This document shows, piece after piece, positions 11,625 through 11,835 of a DNA stretch of 11,835 nucleotides. Position numbers and translations under genes: made by a program. Numbering within the stretch: position 1 is the first letter of the stretch; every line of letters begins with the position of its first letter. Origin of the DNA: FEN-680 sp036781505 (GTDB taxonomy: Bacteria; Actinomycetota; Geothermincolia; Fen-727; Anoxymicrobiaceae); assembly GCA_036781505.1 (NCBI GenBank), contig DAIQAV010000057.1:1-11835 (forward strand). Direction: 5' to 3'. The notes under the pieces are model-generated. The model saw only the letters and a program-made list of their open reading frames with translations. It was not told the DNA's origin and did no database searches.

Positions 11625-11733
11625 GGGGGAAGGGTAAACCTTTTGCTCGCTGGTCCTCGCGTCTTTGAAGTCAGCAGACTCTCTATCTCCCCGAGACGCT
11701 GCGAATCGCTCGCAAAAGGCTCACCCTTCCCCC
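11625..11733. repeat. Non-coding nested inverted repeats at the window end
   Basis: Outer arms 11625-11646 and 11712-11733 (22 nt) pair at all but two or three central positions (GGGGGAAGGGT...CCTTTTGC). Inside, GCGTCT (11659-11664) pairs with AGACGC (11694-11699), and AGTC (11669-11672) with GACT (11677-11680). AGTCAGCAG (11669-11677) also has a reverse complement at 11775-11783. The 271-bp tail after the RsbW-like gene shows no credible gene; its last 90 bp are AT-rich and end with a small GGTAT-G-ATACC palindrome (11819-11829). It could be a degenerate mobile palindrome or a structured RNA. Confidence 0.5.
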
Positions 11734-11835
11734 GTCGGGACTCCCCCCAACAATAATAAGAAAATCTAAGATGACTGCTGACTAGTGCAACTCCAACTAG
11801 ATACACCTAGCATTTAGTGGTATGATACCCCTTGA

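Noticed and set aside
11603..11806. 67-codon minus-strand frame at the window end
   Set aside because: It lies across the nested inverted repeats, has no ribosome site that I can see and no recognisable motif.

Overview
The window is GC-rich bacterial chromosome, densely packed with genes. Frequent GTG and TTG starts, strong AAGGAGG-type ribosome sites, at least one apparently leaderless start, an AcuA/AcuB pair and an RsbW-like ATPase together suggest an actinobacterial or deep-branching, Actinomycetota-related lineage. The archaeal-type fructose-bisphosphate aldolase/phosphatase fits an environmental, possibly anaerobic or thermophile-related member. This placement is inference: there is no rRNA gene or other firm phylogenetic marker, and no phage, CRISPR or conjugation genes.

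Layout. 1-300: 3' end of a DNA polymerase III alpha subunit gene (C-terminal OB fold). 415-1506: an unrecognised protein built from two copies of one module, each opening with the same CxxC...LEWHxD signature. 1507-1669: small direct repeats and a short palindrome. 1670-2431: PlsC-type acyltransferase. 2429-2537: a 105-bp near-perfect palindrome flanked by TA that supplies the stop codon on both sides. 2535-3701 (-): cysteine desulfurase (NifS/IscS). 3802-5052 (+): URO-D/MtaA-like methyltransferase, placed between the desulfurase and an IscR-like Rrf2 regulator (5021-5440, -). 5696-6793: bifunctional FBP aldolase/phosphatase with its own promoter, a candidate operator and a strong terminator. 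6895-7728 (-) and 7778-8191 (+): divergent AcuA-like acetyltransferase and AcuB-like CBS protein sharing overlapping -10 boxes. 8213-10429 (-): an envelope cluster, consisting of a coiled-coil/proline-rich protein, two related small lipoproteins and a two-repeat secreted protein. 10504-11016 (-): gamma-carbonic anhydrase-like hexapeptide protein. 11124-11564: RsbW-like ATPase/anti-sigma factor. 11565-11835: non-coding DNA with nested inverted repeats.

How the genes fit together. FBP aldolase/phosphatase commits carbon to gluconeogenesis. AcuA in Bacillus acetylates and switches off acetyl-CoA synthetase, so the adjacent AcuA/AcuB pair fits the same theme of acetate and gluconeogenic carbon control. 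The Rrf2 regulator and the desulfurase are the usual partners of an iron-sulfur cluster operon, here split by a methyltransferase gene on the other strand. The lipoprotein cluster looks like a locally expanded, lineage-specific envelope set. The most novel items are the duplicated CxxC/LEWH protein, the TA-flanked palindrome, a four-codon leader frame in front of the methyltransferase, and the compact acuA/acuB promoter.
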